From positions 1 to 56,111 of the IMG/VR virus record IMGVR_UViG_3300025771_000033: a stretch of 56,111 nt of DNA; one strand, written 5' to 3'. A program made the position numbers and the translations under genes. Every line of letters begins with the position of its first letter. Position 1 is the stretch's first letter. The notes under the pieces are model-generated. The model saw only the letters and a program-made list of their open reading frames with translations. It was not told the DNA's origin and did not search any database. The DNA comes from a virus. Below are positions 55,783-56,111 of the stretch, piece by piece.

Positions 55783-55925
55783 AAGTTTGATTAAGCTATT
55801 CGACGGGTTTGGGTTCGATTCCCTTATGCCTTTACGGAGGTAGCCCGGATGCTACATTGGATGCATACGATGCAGTATCACGAAGCGGGACATGGCAAAG
55901 TCGGATAGCTTAATTAAATTTTCGC
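55779..55925 (+). ncRNA. Structured element with 26-bp outer helix and tRNA T-loop-like hairpin
   Basis: 55779-55804 pairs with 55900-55925 over 26 consecutive positions, counting G-T wobbles, with no mismatch. Inside are GGG-TTCGATT-CCC (55811-55823; TTCGATT is a textbook T-loop), GTAGC-CCGGAT-GCTAC (55840-55855), and TGCAT-ACG-ATGCA (55862-55874), a four-way-junction layout. The outer helix holds a TTAATTAA/TTGATTAA core like the other early hairpins. No full tRNA cloverleaf can be drawn. Class unknown: a small RNA, decoy, or processing element. Confidence 0.6.
55849..55908 (+). CDS. Doubtful 19-residue micro-ORF inside the structured element
   Basis: GGAGG (55836-55840) lies eight bases before ATG 55849, which opens MLHWMHTMQYHEAGHGKVG then TAG. 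The ribosome site is near ideal, but the frame lies wholly in the structured element and its bases are also needed for pairing. It may be a leader peptide whose translation unfolds the structure, or chance. Confidence 0.3.
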   Translation: MLHWMHTMQYHEAGHGKVG

Positions 55926-55944
55926 AACTTAATCGGAGATTAAA

Positions 55945-56028
55945 ATGTTTGAGCCTCTTGTCGGTGCTATGGTTGGTGCCTTTGGCTATGTCATAGTATG
56001 GGCTATGTTTTATCTTTTATCCAAATAA
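55945..56028 (+). CDS. 27-residue membrane peptide
   Basis: ATG 55945 with CGGAGATTAAA upstream; product begins MFEPLVGAMVGAFGYVIVWA and continues MFYLLSK, one membrane helix with Gly-x3-Gly spacing suited to helix packing. Followed by a GGAGG ribosome site and the next gene. Strong ribosome site and clear composition support it; it may be an early membrane-acting peptide. Confidence 0.65.
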   Translation: MFEPLVGAMVGAFGYVIVWAMFYLLSK

Positions 56029-56040
56029 CCGGAGGTTATT

Positions 56041-56111
56041 ATGGCGACGATCCAAGTTTTCCAAAGTAGTAGTGGCTATACCACTATTGCGTTGGTTTGC
56101 CCTAAGAGTGG
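56041..56111 (+). CDS. N-terminal part of a 44-residue protein split by the window ends
   Basis: ATG 56041 follows CCGGAGGTTATT. The frame (MATIQVFQSSSGYTTIALVC then PKSG) runs off the end with two bases of a Gly codon; base 1 of the window completes it (GGA) and the frame continues to the TAA at 62-64. A beta-hairpin followed by a polar helix is plausible. Unknown function. Confidence 0.65.
   Translation, partial: MATIQVFQSSSGYTTIALVCPKS

Noticed and set aside
55805-55835. tRNA gene suggested by GGGTTCGATTCCC
   Set aside because: The T-loop and three G-C pairs are present, but the outer two pairs of the T-stem fail, no acceptor stem, D-arm or CCA can be found, and the sequence sits inside a larger hairpin. 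Kept only as part of the structured element.
55849-55908. Zinc-protease motif HEAGH in the micro-ORF
   Set aside because: A 19-residue peptide cannot form a protease; the motif is chance.
1-56111. Temperate lifestyle or integrated prophage
   Set aside because: No integrase, repressor pair, excisionase or host flanking genes were recognised, and the ends close on themselves.

Overview
The window looks like the complete genome of a lytic, short-tailed marine phage infecting a bacterium, probably an alphaproteobacterium. This rests on: a two-block layout with all early/replication genes on + and all virion genes on -; an A-family DNA polymerase, a T7-type primase-helicase and SSB; a P22/T7-style set of one large portal, two very large internal proteins and no tape measure, sheath or baseplate genes; no integrase and no phage RNA polymerase. 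Size, gene content and order resemble HMO-2011-like and related marine podoviruses (inference from memory, not a search). The base composition looks like about 40% GC by eye. The last 71 bases and the first 64 join in frame into one 44-codon gene with its own ribosome site, so the sequence is probably circularly closed or circularly permuted.

Layout. 54.9-55.46 kb is a divergent, non-coding control region with a strong - promoter for the terminase, an AT-rich segment with nested inverted repeats (possible origin) and several long hairpins. Rightward from 55466, through the artificial end and on to 20550, runs the + module: many tiny overlapping genes (0.06-6.4 kb) with DUF932, a SleB-type hydrolase, a likely UV-repair glycosylase and ThyX; replication (6.5-12.4 kb: primase-helicase, PolA, SSB, Fe-S-type RecB-like exonuclease, GIY-YIG nuclease); nucleotide supply (DUF3310, class II ribonucleotide reductase, DUF1289); Hsp20; a glycan/methyl-transfer block (15.3-19.1 kb); and at its end a GTA-type holin, the small terminase subunit and a PD-(D/E)XK nuclease. 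ssb and hsp20 each sit in their own promoter-gene-terminator cassette.

The - module runs from 54880 down to 20672: TerL, a cupin protein, a HlyC-type lysine acyltransferase, a 448-residue protein, portal, GroES-like co-chaperonin, scaffold, a probable decoration protein, major capsid protein, head-tail proteins, a block of small very basic proteins, adaptor proteins, two repeat-built tail fibres around a 1238-residue LamG-type protein, a nozzle-like protein, two giant internal proteins and a lysis cassette (M15 peptidase, a 23-residue membrane peptide, an Rz-like protein, a two-helix membrane protein). It ends at an intrinsic terminator where the two modules converge.

Regulation visible in the sequence. 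Three late promoters share TTTGGGAAAW-N14-TATAATAATA at 53.3, 47.65 and 28.5 kb. Five long hairpins with TAATTA-like outer arms and non-identical but self-complementary stems punctuate the early module. A sixth, larger element (55779-55925) has a 26-bp outer helix enclosing three small hairpins, one with a perfect tRNA T-loop sequence. These hairpins, the promoter family, and the HlyC-type enzyme are the least explained and most interesting items here.
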